From the NCBI RefSeq assembly GCF_024331145.1, contig NZ_JANDJO010000012.1:38758-102757 (forward strand): a stretch of 64,000 nucleotides of DNA. The letters are read 5' to 3'. Below, one piece after another: positions 43,494-52,388 of the stretch (position 1 is the stretch's first letter; the number at the start of each line of letters is the position of its first letter). The notes beneath the pieces are model-generated. The model had not been told where the DNA came from and did not search any database. It saw only the letters and a program-made list of their open reading frames with translations. Made by a program: the position numbers and the translations under genes. The stretch comes from Shimia sp. CNT1-13L.2. GTDB lineage: Bacteria > Pseudomonadota > Alphaproteobacteria > Rhodobacterales > Rhodobacteraceae.

Positions 43494-45257
43494 GACGTCG
43501 CTGGCGTCGATCTCGGCCAGCGTGGTGTTCAGCAAGGTCAGGGTATTGCTTGCGTCGAGGGAGATGAGGACATTGGTTCCCGACTGGGTCATGTGGGTTG
43601 TAATGTCGGTGATGCCATAGCTGCCGGAGATTGCGGTGAAGTCGATCACCTCGCCGTTGATGGTGCTATCGAAATCGGTGATCGTGTCATGACCGAATCC
43701 GGCTTCGAAAACAAAGATGTCGCCGCCGCCGTTGCCAGTTAGCAGGTCGTCGCCCGTGCCGCCGTTCAATTGGTCGGCCCCGAGGCCCGCTTTCAGCGTG
43801 TCGTTGCCGGCGTCGCCTGCAAGGGTGTCCTGACCCTGAGCGCCCAGCAGGATATCGTTGCCGCCGCCACCCGCGATGTGATCGTTGCCATTCTGGCCGT
43901 AGAGGCTGTCGGCACCGTCACCACCGGTGAGGGTGTCGTTGCCCTTGCCGCCGTTCAGGAGGGCGGTACCCGTGAAAGAGGCCGAAAGGTTGTCGTTGCC
44001 CTTTTCGCCGTAGACCCGGTTCTGGCCGCTACTGACGGTGATAATATCGTTTCCTGCGCCGCCTTTCAGAAGGTTGTTGCCGTAATAGTCATCAACAACG
44101 TCTCGCCCTTGCGATCCAATGAAGGTGTCGTCTCCAAGACCAAAACCGAACTTGGAGCTTTTTTGAACGTCTCTGAGCACACGTGTCACGCCGCTCAGGT
44201 TTACGTAGTCATCTTGTTCCGTATCAAAAAATCCGCTTGAAATGTCGAAGAACTCGATGGACGACTTCTTGTTTAAAACAAGCCTGCCGTCGGTTTGATT
44301 GCCCACCACGGTGTCGTCGCCGGTGCCACCAAACAGCTCCATCTGAGAGCTGAAACGATGAACGGTGATGAGGTCATCTCCCGCGCCACCGAAAACCGTA
44401 TCATTGCTGCCGACGCCTAGAATTGTGTCATTCCCACCGCGGGTACGAACGAGATTTTTGAATCCGTTGCAATGGACGATTTCTTTGAAGGATGATCCTC
44501 CGAAGAAGCTTTCAACGCCGGAAAGTCCTACTTGCAGGTGAACTTCTTTTGTTTCCTCGAAGTACCAATCATAGGTCGTTTCGGCATCCATGTGGGAAAT
44601 GCCCTTGATATCGATATGAGAGCCGGAAAGGCCGACATGAATATCATTGCCCAAGAGCGCTTCGATTGAGGCGGCTTTGTCGATGACGAGGTCAGATGCG
44701 CCCCACGGTCCGGTGAATTTGATGGTATCAAAGCCGTCACCGCCGGAAATCGACATGGGGGCAGCTGTTCCCGTTGTGAAATCGCTGAGTTCGAAAAGGT
44801 CATCACCTGCGCCGCCCGACAGTGTGGATGCGCCAGAGGTGGAGATGATCGTGTCATTGCCTTCGCCACCATCGACCACATTCCCGGAACTCCACAGCTT
44901 GAAGGAGTCGTTGCCGTCCCCTCCCGAGATCACGCTGGCACCATTTTGGACCCAAATCTCATCTTGGCCCGCGCCGCCGAAGATAGATCCAGTTCCGTCG
45001 TAGACGTTCAGGGTGTCATTGCCTTCGCCGCCCAGCAGTTCATAGGTCCCGCTGCTGATATAGAGGTAGTCATTGCCGGTGCCACCCACGAGTTTTCCCG
45101 ACACGTTCGCTGAGAGATTGTCATTACCCGCGCCGCCAACCAGCGTGTCCCCGTTGTAGGAGGTCAGCGAGTCGTCGCCTTTCAGGCCCAGAATGAGATC
45201 GCCGCCGCCTGTTCCCGAAAGCCTGTCGTCTGCATTGCTGCCACGGATGGTTGCCAT
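43485..45257 (-). CDS. RTX protein, tandem copy 1
   Basis: 590 aa secreted Ca-binding protein without signal peptide (MATIRGSNADDRLSGTGGGD). Blocks of GGxGNDxL nonapeptides at about 5-170, 285-345 and 390-520. Between them is a non-repeat module containing KAASIEALLGNDIHVGLSGSHIDIKGISHMDAETTYDWYFEE. The C-terminal ~70 residues (GHDTITDFDSTINGEVIDFTAI...) resemble an M10-type C-terminal domain and probable type I secretion signal. GAGGACG lies before the ATG. It shares module order and several exact phrases (SIEALLG, LSGVTRV, IGS-GRDVV, FGHDTIT) with the next RTX gene upstream, so they are duplicates. No enzymatic domain seen; possibly adhesive or surface-layer. Confidence 0.87.
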   Translation of the reverse strand: MATIRGSNADDRLSGTGGGDLILGLKGDDSLTSYNGDTLVGGAGNDNLSANVSGKLVGGTGNDYLYISSGTYELLGGEGNDTLNVYDGTGSIFGGAGQDEIWVQNGASVISGGDGNDSFKLWSSGNVVDGGEGNDTIISTSGASTLSGGAGDDLFELSDFTTGTAAPMSISGGDGFDTIKFTGPWGASDLVIDKAASIEALLGNDIHVGLSGSHIDIKGISHMDAETTYDWYFEETKEVHLQVGLSGVESFFGGSSFKEIVHCNGFKNLVRTRGGNDTILGVGSNDTVFGGAGDDLITVHRFSSQMELFGGTGDDTVVGNQTDGRLVLNKKSSIEFFDISSGFFDTEQDDYVNLSGVTRVLRDVQKSSKFGFGLGDDTFIGSQGRDVVDDYYGNNLLKGGAGNDIITVSSGQNRVYGEKGNDNLSASFTGTALLNGGKGNDTLTGGDGADSLYGQNGNDHIAGGGGNDILLGAQGQDTLAGDAGNDTLKAGLGADQLNGGTGDDLLTGNGGGDIFVFEAGFGHDTITDFDSTINGEVIDFTAISGSYGITDITTHMTQSGTNVLISLDASNTLTLLNTTLAEIDASDVLL

Positions 45258-45360
45258 TGTTTTTTCGTCCTCAAATAGTCGAATTCAAAAGGATTTCCTG
45301 AGTTGCCTCGGCTCATGTTCTGGAAATTAGATGTAATCAGTTTGATGTGCATATACCAGT

Positions 45361-45389
45361 GAGAAATGCACGCTTGGGTTGCGTTTCTC
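45361..45389. other. hairpin in the gap between the two RTX genes
   Basis: GAGAAATGC and GCGTTTCTC pair with one wobble over an 11-base loop. It sits downstream of RTX copy 2 and about 100 bases upstream of RTX copy 1; there is no clear T-run on either strand. Confidence 0.3.
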
Positions 45390-45418
45390 GTCTCTTCAGC
45401 TAGCGCCGGATTTGCAGG

Positions 45419-47095
45419 CTAGGTGATCAGGAAAATCTGGTCCGAGACCTCGGATAGGGTGACATCCTCGATCGTCAGGGAGATGAATGAGTCGAATGCA
45501 ATCACCACGTCGTCGCCTACCTGGGTCATGTGGTTGGCGATATCGGTGACGGGCGGGAAGGTCAGGATATTGCTGATCTGGATGATCTCGGCGTCGAGGT
45601 CGGGGTTGAAACCGGTGATCGTGTCGTGGCCGAAGGGGCCTTCGAACAGGAAGAGATCGGGGCCTGCGCCGCCGTTCAGGAGATCATTTCCGATGCCGCC
45701 GTTCAACACGTCTGCGTGGCTGCCACCAAGGAGGGTGTCATTGCCCTTGCCGCCTTCCAGCGAGTCGATGCCGCCGCCGCCGGAGAGAAAGTCATCGCCG
45801 TCATTGCCAGAGAGATCATCGTCGCCCTTGTTGCCGAGGAGGCGGTCATTGCCACTGCCTCCTCCGAGGGAGTCCTTGCCGGTGCCGCCGTAGATGCGGG
45901 CCGAGCCATGTCCGAAGGAGGTTAGGAGGTCGTTGCCTTCATTGCCAAAGAGGGTGTCGTGGCCGGAGGATGCGGCGAGCCAGTCGTTGCCCTTGTTGCC
46001 CTTGAGGAAATCGTCTCCGCTGCTGTCATAGACAACGTCGCGGCCTTTGGAGCCGATGAAGGTGTCGTTGCCGCTCATGAGCATGAAGGCGCCGTTGGGG
46101 TTTTCATCGGTGTTGATGACGACACGGGTGACACCGCTGAGATCAAAGAGGTCGTCGCCCTGGGAGCCGTCGAAGTTGCCGCCGGTGAACCTGAGAAATT
46201 CGATCGAGGCGGTGTCGTCGAGGATAATGCCGCCCGCGGCGGTTTCCCCGGCGGCCCAGTCGGTGCCCTGGCCGCCGTAGAGTTCGATGGATCCACCGTT
46301 GCGGTCAAAGTAGATCACGTCGTCGCCCGTGCCGCCGAACAGGGTGTCGGATCCGTATCGGGAGACAATGATATCATCGCCGCCACGGCCCCGGATGAGA
46401 TCGTCGCCGCTGTCGCCGTCGATGTATTCGGCAAAGGCGGAGCCGCCGACGGTATCGTTGCCGAGGCCGGTGTTGATGTTGAGATAGACCGAGCGGTTTT
46501 CACCTATGCCACGGACATAGACGGTTTGCGCATCCATCGAGGTGACGCCGCCGAGTTCGAAGTGATCGTCAATCTCGGTGCCGGCGAGGCTTTGCCCAAG
46601 AAGGGCTTCGACTGAGGTCACCTGGTTGAGGATGAGTTTCGAACTTGGTGTGCGACCACTCAGGATAAGCGTGTCAAAGCCCGCGCCGCCGGTGAAGACC
46701 GAGGTGCTTGTACCAAGGTGATTGCCGGTGATTTCAAAGGTATCGTTGCCTGCGCCGCCGTGGATCGTGGAGTTGCCGCGCGTGTCTTTGATGTGATCTG
46801 CGCCCGCACCGCCGTAGATGGTGTCTCCGGTGTTTGACGCATAGATTGTGTCATTTCCTGCACCACCCAGGGTGAGGAAGCTGCCACCGCCCGCGATGAT
46901 GTTGTCATCGCCCAGCCCCCCGACCAGCTTGCCCGACCCGATGGCGTTAAGTTGATCGTCACCAGCGCCGCCGAGAAGAGTGTTGTTTCCGAAGCTGACC
47001 GACAGGCGATCATTGCCGTTGAGGCCATAAAGGATGTCGTTGCCTGATCCGCCGATCAGGCGGTCGTCGTTGTCGGTTCCCCGAATAATTGCCAT
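45419..47095 (-). CDS. RTX protein, tandem copy 2
   Basis: 558 aa. Starts [20 protein letters not shown] at 47095, with AAGGGATTTG upstream; the ORF extends nine codons further but without support. Same layout as the downstream copy: N-terminal RTX block, a non-repeat module ([40 protein letters not shown]), a second RTX block, [42 protein letters not shown], a third RTX block, then a C-terminal [20 protein letters not shown] domain. Predicted type I secretion substrate; no secretion ATPase gene is adjacent. No enzyme domain recognised. Confidence 0.87.
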   Translation of the reverse strand: MAIIRGTDNDDRLIGGSGNDILYGLNGNDRLSVSFGNNTLLGGAGDDQLNAIGSGKLVGGLGDDNIIAGGGSFLTLGGAGNDTIYASNTGDTIYGGAGADHIKDTRGNSTIHGGAGNDTFEITGNHLGTSTSVFTGGAGFDTLILSGRTPSSKLILNQVTSVEALLGQSLAGTEIDDHFELGGVTSMDAQTVYVRGIGENRSVYLNINTGLGNDTVGGSAFAEYIDGDSGDDLIRGRGGDDIIVSRYGSDTLFGGTGDDVIYFDRNGGSIELYGGQGTDWAAGETAAGGIILDDTASIEFLRFTGGNFDGSQGDDLFDLSGVTRVVINTDENPNGAFMLMSGNDTFIGSKGRDVVYDSSGDDFLKGNKGNDWLAASSGHDTLFGNEGNDLLTSFGHGSARIYGGTGKDSLGGGSGNDRLLGNKGDDDLSGNDGDDFLSGGGGIDSLEGGKGNDTLLGGSHADVLNGGIGNDLLNGGAGPDLFLFEGPFGHDTITGFNPDLDAEIIQISNILTFPPVTDIANHMTQVGDDVVIAFDSFISLTIEDVTLSEVSDQIFLIT

Positions 47096-47240
47096 GACAT
47101 CAAATCCCTTAAACCAGGCCATTGGGTGATAATTGCGGTGGCGCGGAAATTCGGTGCGCGTTTGTGGGAAGAGCCTAGCAAGGGGCGGGCTGGAAATCCA
47201 ATGCCACGCGCCCCTTGGATGGGCAGGTGTTGCCGATGTG

Positions 47241-48452
47241 TCAGGCCAGTTCGGTTTCCACGTGGCTGCTGCGCTCGAGGGTGCGGTGGACCGGGCATTT
47301 GTCGGCGATTTCGAGGAGCTTCTGGCGCTGGGCGTCGTCGAGATCTCCGGCGAGGTGGATCACGCGGCGGAAGCTGTCGATCTTGTCGCCGGTGCGGTCG
47401 TCGGCGTCCTGGGCGTGGACCTTGTTGTGGCTGATGTCGACGCTGACATGTTCGAGCGGCCAGCCTTTGCGGCGGGCGTACATGCGGATGGTCATCGAGG
47501 TGCAGGCACCAAGACCCGCCGACAGGAAACCATAGGGCGACATACCCTTGTTGGTGCCGCCATAGGCAAGCGGTTCATCGGCAAGCGCATGGTGGAAGGG
47601 GCCGGCGTTGATGTCCTGAAGAAAGCCCGCGGTGTCGGCCTCGGAGACATGCACGATGCCTTCGGGGGTGGCAGGGGCCGGTGCCGGGGGGCGCAGGTCG
47701 AGGTAGCGACCGGCCCAGGCCGAGATGACCTCGGCGGCGTATTCGGCGTCTTCCGGGGTGGAGACCAGATGGTCGGCGTCATCCAAGGTGACAAAGCTTT
47801 TGGGGTGCTTGGCCGCGCCGAAGATCTCGGCGGCGTTTTCGATGCCGACCACATCGTCCTTGGGGGCGTGCAGCACGAGGAGGGCGCGTTTCAGGTTGCC
47901 GATGGCGGTGGAGAGGTTGGTGGCGGCGACGTCTTCGACAAAATCCTTGCGGATGGTGAAGGGGCGTCCGCCAAGGCAGACCTCGGCCTGCCCGGTGGAT
48001 GCGATTTCCGAAAGCGCGCCGCCGAAGTTGTGGGTCACGTGGCCGGGCTCGAAGGGTGCACCGATGGTGGTGATAGCCTTGACCGAGGGCATATCGCCGG
48101 CAGCGCGCAGGACGGCAGCCCCACCCAGCGAGTGGCCGATCAGGAGCGAGGGGGCCATGTTGCGGCTTGCGAGGTAGTTGGCGGCGGCGTGCAGGTCGTC
48201 GACGTTGGAGGAGAAGGTCGTGTTGGCGAACTCGCCCTCGGAGTGGCCCAGACCGGTGAAATCAAAGCGCAGGACGGCGATGCCCATGCTGGACAGGCGT
48301 GCTGCGATGCGACGGGCGGCGGGAATGTCCTTGGAGCAGGTGAAGCAATGGGCAAATAGCGCGGTGGCCAGCAGCGGACCCTTGGGCAGGTCGAGGCGCG
48401 CAGAGAGGGTATCGCCGTTGTGGCCTGAGAATGTGATGCGTTCGGTGGGCAT
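47241..48452 (-). CDS. alpha/beta hydrolase - OsmC fusion protein
   Basis: 403 aa bifunctional protein. The N-terminal alpha/beta hydrolase (about 1-250) has the nucleophile elbow [10 protein letters not shown], a [11 protein letters not shown] strand-loop and the acid/His end (DDADHLVS). The C-terminal OsmC/Ohr domain (about 270-400) keeps both peroxidatic-type cysteines, [21 protein letters not shown] and [13 protein letters not shown]. OsmC domains reduce organic hydroperoxides; the fusion may handle lipid or ester peroxides (inference). AAGGATATCCC precedes the ATG. The fusion is widespread in proteobacteria, so it is not a local accident. Confidence 0.92.
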   Translation of the reverse strand: MPTERITFSGHNGDTLSARLDLPKGPLLATALFAHCFTCSKDIPAARRIAARLSSMGIAVLRFDFTGLGHSEGEFANTTFSSNVDDLHAAANYLASRNMAPSLLIGHSLGGAAVLRAAGDMPSVKAITTIGAPFEPGHVTHNFGGALSEIASTGQAEVCLGGRPFTIRKDFVEDVAATNLSTAIGNLKRALLVLHAPKDDVVGIENAAEIFGAAKHPKSFVTLDDADHLVSTPEDAEYAAEVISAWAGRYLDLRPPAPAPATPEGIVHVSEADTAGFLQDINAGPFHHALADEPLAYGGTNKGMSPYGFLSAGLGACTSMTIRMYARRKGWPLEHVSVDISHNKVHAQDADDRTGDKIDSFRRVIHLAGDLDDAQRQKLLEIADKCPVHRTLERSSHVETELA

Positions 48453-48620
48453 GGGATATCCTTGTCGTCGGTGTTGCTTTCAATCTGAGCGTAAAGCTGC
48501 CTGTAACCAAGGTTTTGAAGGGAAGGGTCACGGGATGGTGACCGGGTGTTACACATGGCGGTGCGGTCAGGTCACTTGGGGACGCCTGAACAAAATCGGT
48601 TTGCGAAACTGGGCGATACG

Positions 48621-48672
48621 TGCCCGGCGGCACCGCCGGGCTGCGCCTGCCTGCCCCTCGGCAGGCGCAGCC
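48621..48672. repeat. composite palindromic element, copy 1 (relative inside nnr)
   Basis: GCCCGGCGG-CA-CCGCCGGGC (48622-48641) is fused to a 13-bp perfect hairpin GGCTGCGCCTGCC / GGCAGGCGCAGCC (48639-48672) with an 8-base loop, followed by CTTTGTTTT. Read on the minus strand the order is hairpin, then CCCGGCGGTGCCGCCGGGC. This is the same arrangement and the same palindrome as 58973-59021. It may also terminate transcription. Confidence 0.65.
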
Positions 48673-48726
48673 CTTTGTTTTGATTTCCAAAATCGGGGCC
48701 GCGCATCGACTGGTTTGGATCGGGCA

Positions 48727-48756
48727 AGAAAAAGCCCCGGTGCGGAACACCGGGGC
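48727..48756 (-). terminator. intrinsic terminator of dddP
   Basis: On the minus strand GCCCCGGTG, loop TTCCG, CACCGGGGC, then TTTTTCTTGCCC. It lies 43 bases past the dddP stop. Confidence 0.9.
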
Positions 48757-48798
48757 AGAGTGGCTGGGCTGGATGATGCCCAACGGGGAGGTAAGGGG

Positions 48799-50142
48799 TC
48801 AGGCCTGGCCCATCAGGCGGGCGTCGAAGGGGTAGCTGGTCAGGTTTTCGTAGCCGTCCTCGGTGATCAGCACCTGGTCTTCCAGCTTGATCGAGAAGTC
48901 GCCGTTTTCCGGGCTGACGAGGGCTTCGACGCAGAGCACCATGCCGGGTTCGAGTTCGTAGTCGAAGGCGCCTTCGACCAGAGCGTCCGGATAGGCGATG
49001 AGGGGCCATTCGTCGCAAAGGCCGACGCCGTGCATCATGCAGCCGTATTTCTGGGCCTGAAACTGGTCGTCGAGCTTGTGACAGGCGCGGGAGATGTCCT
49101 GCATGTTCACGCCGGGTTTGAGCAGCTCCATGTTCTGCATGATGTGCTCGTGGCCGTGCTGCATGGCATAGACCATGTCGGGGCGCGGGGGCTGATCGCC
49201 GATCCACCAGCTGCGTGAAATGTCGACGCAGATGCCATAGGAGCCGACAAGGTCGGTGTCGAAGCTGACCATCTCGTTGTTCTGCACGATGCGTGGGCCG
49301 CATTCCTGAAACCATGGGTTGGTACGCGGGCCGGAGGCGAGCAGGCGGGTTTCGATCCATTCGCCACCACGGCGGATGTTCTCGGCGTGCAGGACGGCCC
49401 AGATGTCATCTTCGCTCATGTTGCCGCCGGGCACGCCCGCACGGGCGGCGCGTTCCATCTCGGCGACGGCGGTTTCGCAGGCGTGATGGGCACAGCGCAT
49501 GGCAAGGATTTCGTCGGGGCCCTTGATCGAGCGGGATTTTTCGGTGACTTCCTCGCCTTCCATGATCTCAAAGCCCTGTGCCTCGAGGGCGCGCAGCCCG
49601 TGGATCATGATCTTGTCGACCGCGAGGCGCTTGTTGCCCGGGGCGTGTTCTTCCATGAGCTTGCGCACTTCGTTGGAGAAGACATCGGCGGCCACGTCGA
49701 CCTTGTCGCCGCGATCGAAGTAGAAGAGATCGGCGCCGGCGCGCTGTTCGCGGACCAGGGGGTTGAATTCGCTCAGGAAGGGCGACTGTTTGTAATCCCA
49801 GATCACCATGTAGCCGTCGGCGCACAGAAGAAGCGCGCGGAACGGGTTGTGGGTGTTCCAGAGCTGCATGTTGGTCGAGTCGGTGGCGTAGCGGATGTTG
49901 AGCGGGTCGAACATCAGAAGGCCGCCATAGCCACGGTCGACGATATGCTGCGTCAGGCGTTCCCAGCGATATTTGCGCATGGCCTGAAGGTCGGGCAGTT
50001 GCAGGCCTGCGGCGGCCCATTCCGAAAAGGCCAGCTGGGTCGGGCCGATTTCGACACGGTCCTGATCATTGGGTGTGTTGTCCCCCGTGCGGTCGCCGCG
50101 GTTGGGGTCGATCTTGCGAATGTCGCGGTGATAGTCGCGCAT
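48799..50142 (-). CDS. dddP: DMSP lyase DddP (M24 creatinase fold)
   Basis: 447 aa. Cleaves dimethylsulfoniopropionate to dimethyl sulfide and acrylate in the cytoplasm. Throughout it resembles DddP of Roseovarius/Ruegeria: KIDPNRGDRTGDNTPNDQDR, QLAFSEWAAAGLQLPDL, GLLMFDPLNIRYATDSTNMQ. With the start at 50142 the metal ligands fall at the same numbers I recall for characterised DddP: D295 and D297 (FDTDLVG), D307, H371 (HGVGL), E406 (CVEAL) and E421 (KLEDQ). This supports both the start and the function. AGGGAGGCCAGCCACC lies before the ATG; the ORF upstream to 50220 is not conserved. It is a single gene with its own terminator, divergent from the DUF3445 gene. Confidence 0.96.
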   Translation of the reverse strand: MRDYHRDIRKIDPNRGDRTGDNTPNDQDRVEIGPTQLAFSEWAAAGLQLPDLQAMRKYRWERLTQHIVDRGYGGLLMFDPLNIRYATDSTNMQLWNTHNPFRALLLCADGYMVIWDYKQSPFLSEFNPLVREQRAGADLFYFDRGDKVDVAADVFSNEVRKLMEEHAPGNKRLAVDKIMIHGLRALEAQGFEIMEGEEVTEKSRSIKGPDEILAMRCAHHACETAVAEMERAARAGVPGGNMSEDDIWAVLHAENIRRGGEWIETRLLASGPRTNPWFQECGPRIVQNNEMVSFDTDLVGSYGICVDISRSWWIGDQPPRPDMVYAMQHGHEHIMQNMELLKPGVNMQDISRACHKLDDQFQAQKYGCMMHGVGLCDEWPLIAYPDALVEGAFDYELEPGMVLCVEALVSPENGDFSIKLEDQVLITEDGYENLTSYPFDARLMGQA

Positions 50143-50269
50143 GGTGGCTGGCCTCCCTTGTCTCTGGGCATGAGTGTGCAGAGGGGAATCAGATCGGTCC
50201 TGCCTGAAACCGACCTCCATATGGTCTTTTTTGAATGCAGAGCACGGCGGGGTGCCCTAAGCATGTGGC

Positions 50270-51019
50270 ATGAGCGAGATTTTACAGAAGACCATTCCCT
50301 ATGACCCGCTGGCCGAGGTGCCGCTGCCGGGGATTTCACCGCTGGACTGGGCCGATTGGCTGATCGTGGACGAGGCCTATGGCGGGCAGATGGCGCGTCG
50401 GGAGGCTTTGCTGGAGGGGCAGCGCGACGCGGTCTATGCGCTGGACGAGAGCGGCTTTGCGGCGGCGTGCGAGTTGCTGGACAAGATCGTGGCGCAGGTT
50501 CTGACGCGGGATGACTATGAGTGCGAAGGCGACGTGGTGACTTGCCCCGACGGGCGGCAGGTTGCGCTGGACCGGACGTCGCCCTTGGTGACGGCTGCGC
50601 GGTTGGTGCAGGAGGACCTTTGCCTGCTGGACAAGCGTGGCGACGAGCATGTGCTGGTGGGCGCGGTCCTGTGTTTTCCGGCAAGCTGGATGCTGGCGGA
50701 GAAGTACATGCGACCCTTGGTGGGTATCCACGAGCCGGTGGCGGATTATACCGACAATATCGCAAAGCGGGTGCAGCGCCTGTTTGATGGTGTCCGCGCG
50801 GAGCGGCCGCTCTGGCGGTTCAATGCGCTTTGGTACCATGATCCGGAGCTGTTTCAGCCGAGATCGGCCTTTGAGCCGCGTCGGATCGGGGCCGGAACGG
50901 GGGATGGGCCGTATCTGCGCAGCGAGAAGCAGAGCATCCTGCGCCTGCCCGAGAGCGGGGCAGTGGTGTTTTCGATCCATACCTTTGTCGTGAATCGCGA
51001 GGATGTTGCCGGGGCCTGA
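50270..51019 (+). CDS. DUF3445 heme-dependent oxidative N-demethylase-like protein
   Basis: 249 aa. Matches the DUF3445 family, which includes a subunit of bacterial dimethylamine monooxygenase and proteins described as heme-dependent N-demethylases. Seen are LPGISPLDWADWLIVDEAYGGQM, VGAVLCFPASWMLAEKYMRPLVGIHEPV and LRSEKQSILRLPESGAVVFSIHTFVV. A role in oxidising methylated amines would fit with sarcosine oxidase in this genome, but the other dmm genes are not here. It is divergent from dddP, and the 127-base gap is shared promoter space. A methyltransferase gene follows on the same strand. Confidence 0.85.
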   Translation: MSEILQKTIPYDPLAEVPLPGISPLDWADWLIVDEAYGGQMARREALLEGQRDAVYALDESGFAAACELLDKIVAQVLTRDDYECEGDVVTCPDGRQVALDRTSPLVTAARLVQEDLCLLDKRGDEHVLVGAVLCFPASWMLAEKYMRPLVGIHEPVADYTDNIAKRVQRLFDGVRAERPLWRFNALWYHDPELFQPRSAFEPRRIGAGTGDGPYLRSEKQSILRLPESGAVVFSIHTFVVNREDVAGA

Positions 51020-51076
51020 TGGGTGTCGGTAAGGGGTCTTGGACCTTGACGGGATTTCTGCGATTGTCCGGAAAAA

Positions 51077-52294
51077 ATGGCGGCGCATATGAGCATTGAA
51101 GAACAATACGATACCTACCCTTATCCGGCGCGGAACCCCAAGGACGAGCGTAAGCGGCTGATCCAGGGCTCGCCGTCGTTTCCGGTGGAGATGGACCATT
51201 ACCTGTTTGGCGGCAAACGCAATTGGCGCGAGCCGATCCGCATTCTGGTGGCCGGGGGCGGTACGGGCGATGCGCTGGTGCAGTTGGCGCAGGTGTTGAC
51301 CAGTGCCAAGCGCCCCTACGAGATCACCTATGTCGATCTGTCCGTGACGGCCCGCGAGATTGCCGAGGCGCGGATTGCCGAGCGGCGGTTGCAGAATGTC
51401 ACCTTCCACACCGGAAGCCTGCTGGATGCCCGGGAGTACGGGACGTTTGACTATATCGACTGTTGCGGCGTGCTGCACCACCTGCCGGAGCCCGACAAGG
51501 GCTTCAAGGCACTGTCCGAGGCGCTGGCCCCACAGGGGGGCATGGGGCTGATGGTCTATGCGCCCTATGGGCGGAGCGGCGTTTACCCGTTGCAGGAGGG
51601 GTTCAATGCCCTGTCGCAGGGGATGAGTGCGAAAGAGCGGCTGGCCTTTGGTAAGGCTACGCTCAGGAACCTGCCCAAGGCGCATCCGTTCAAGACCAAT
51701 CCGGTGCTGGTGGACCACAAGAAAAGCGATGCGGGGTTTTACGACCTGCTGCTGCACTCGCAGGACCGGCCCTATACGGTGTCGGAACTGGCGGGGGCGC
51801 TGGACCGGGCGGGGCTGCAATCGGCGGGGTTCCTGCCAAGGGCGCTTTACCAGCTGGATGACCTGTTGCCCGAAGGCATGGACGTGCCGGAGGGACTGAG
51901 CGAGATCGACCGGATGGCGGCGGCCGAAAAGCTGCGCGGGACCATCAAGACCCATATCGTTTACGCGGTGCACAAGGGGCGCGAGGACCTCAAGGCGATT
52001 GATCCGACCGATCCCTGGCTGGTGCCGCATCTGAAAAGCGGCGCGGGGCCGCAGCTTGCCAAGATGATCGAGCGCAAGGGCAAGATCGTGATGGATTTCC
52101 AGACCGAGAGCTATGAGTGGAAAATCCCGCGTGAGTGTGCGCCGCTCTTGGCGCTGATCGACGGGCGCACACCGCTGGGTGTCTTGCGCGAGCGTGTGGG
52201 GCTGGACGAGTTCGTGTTTCGGGGACAATGGCGCAGGGTGCATGACGCGCTCGAGCCGTGGAACGAGCTGAACTATTCCAAGCTCTATGTCTGA
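51077..52294 (+). CDS. class I SAM-dependent methyltransferase with C-terminal extension
   Basis: 405 aa. The N-terminus EEQYDTYPYPARNPKDE is followed by the SAM-binding motif ILVAGGGTGDALVQLAQ, motif II YVDLSVTAREIAEARI and DYIDCCGVLHHLPEPDKGF. About 120 C-terminal residues (KIVMDFQTESYEWKIPRECAPLLALIDGRTPLGVL...) look like an extra winged-helix-like domain. Substrate unknown. The start could also be the ATG at 51089 (MSIEEQY). Placed 57 bases after the DUF3445 gene and before a TPR-sulfotransferase, so the three may form a unit. Confidence 0.8.
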   Translation: MAAHMSIEEQYDTYPYPARNPKDERKRLIQGSPSFPVEMDHYLFGGKRNWREPIRILVAGGGTGDALVQLAQVLTSAKRPYEITYVDLSVTAREIAEARIAERRLQNVTFHTGSLLDAREYGTFDYIDCCGVLHHLPEPDKGFKALSEALAPQGGMGLMVYAPYGRSGVYPLQEGFNALSQGMSAKERLAFGKATLRNLPKAHPFKTNPVLVDHKKSDAGFYDLLLHSQDRPYTVSELAGALDRAGLQSAGFLPRALYQLDDLLPEGMDVPEGLSEIDRMAAAEKLRGTIKTHIVYAVHKGREDLKAIDPTDPWLVPHLKSGAGPQLAKMIERKGKIVMDFQTESYEWKIPRECAPLLALIDGRTPLGVLRERVGLDEFVFRGQWRRVHDALEPWNELNYSKLYV

Positions 52295-52388
52295 GGCGGG
52301 TTTTCCGCGTTGACGGGGCCTTGTGACACTTTAGGGTTGTGACAAGGCGGCGGGTTTGCCCGCCCGCGAGCAGCAAAGAGGTTTCCCG

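Larger units (their letters stand above)
48453..48798. other. 346-base gap between the hydrolase/OsmC and dddP genes
   Basis: No gene seen. It holds the promoter side of the hydrolase/OsmC gene, a palindromic composite element at 48621-48672 and the dddP terminator at 48727-48756 (separate entries). Confidence 0.6.

Noticed and set aside
50336..52243. 635-codon frame antisense to the DUF3445 and methyltransferase genes
   Set aside because: Opposes two conserved genes and shows no domain of its own.
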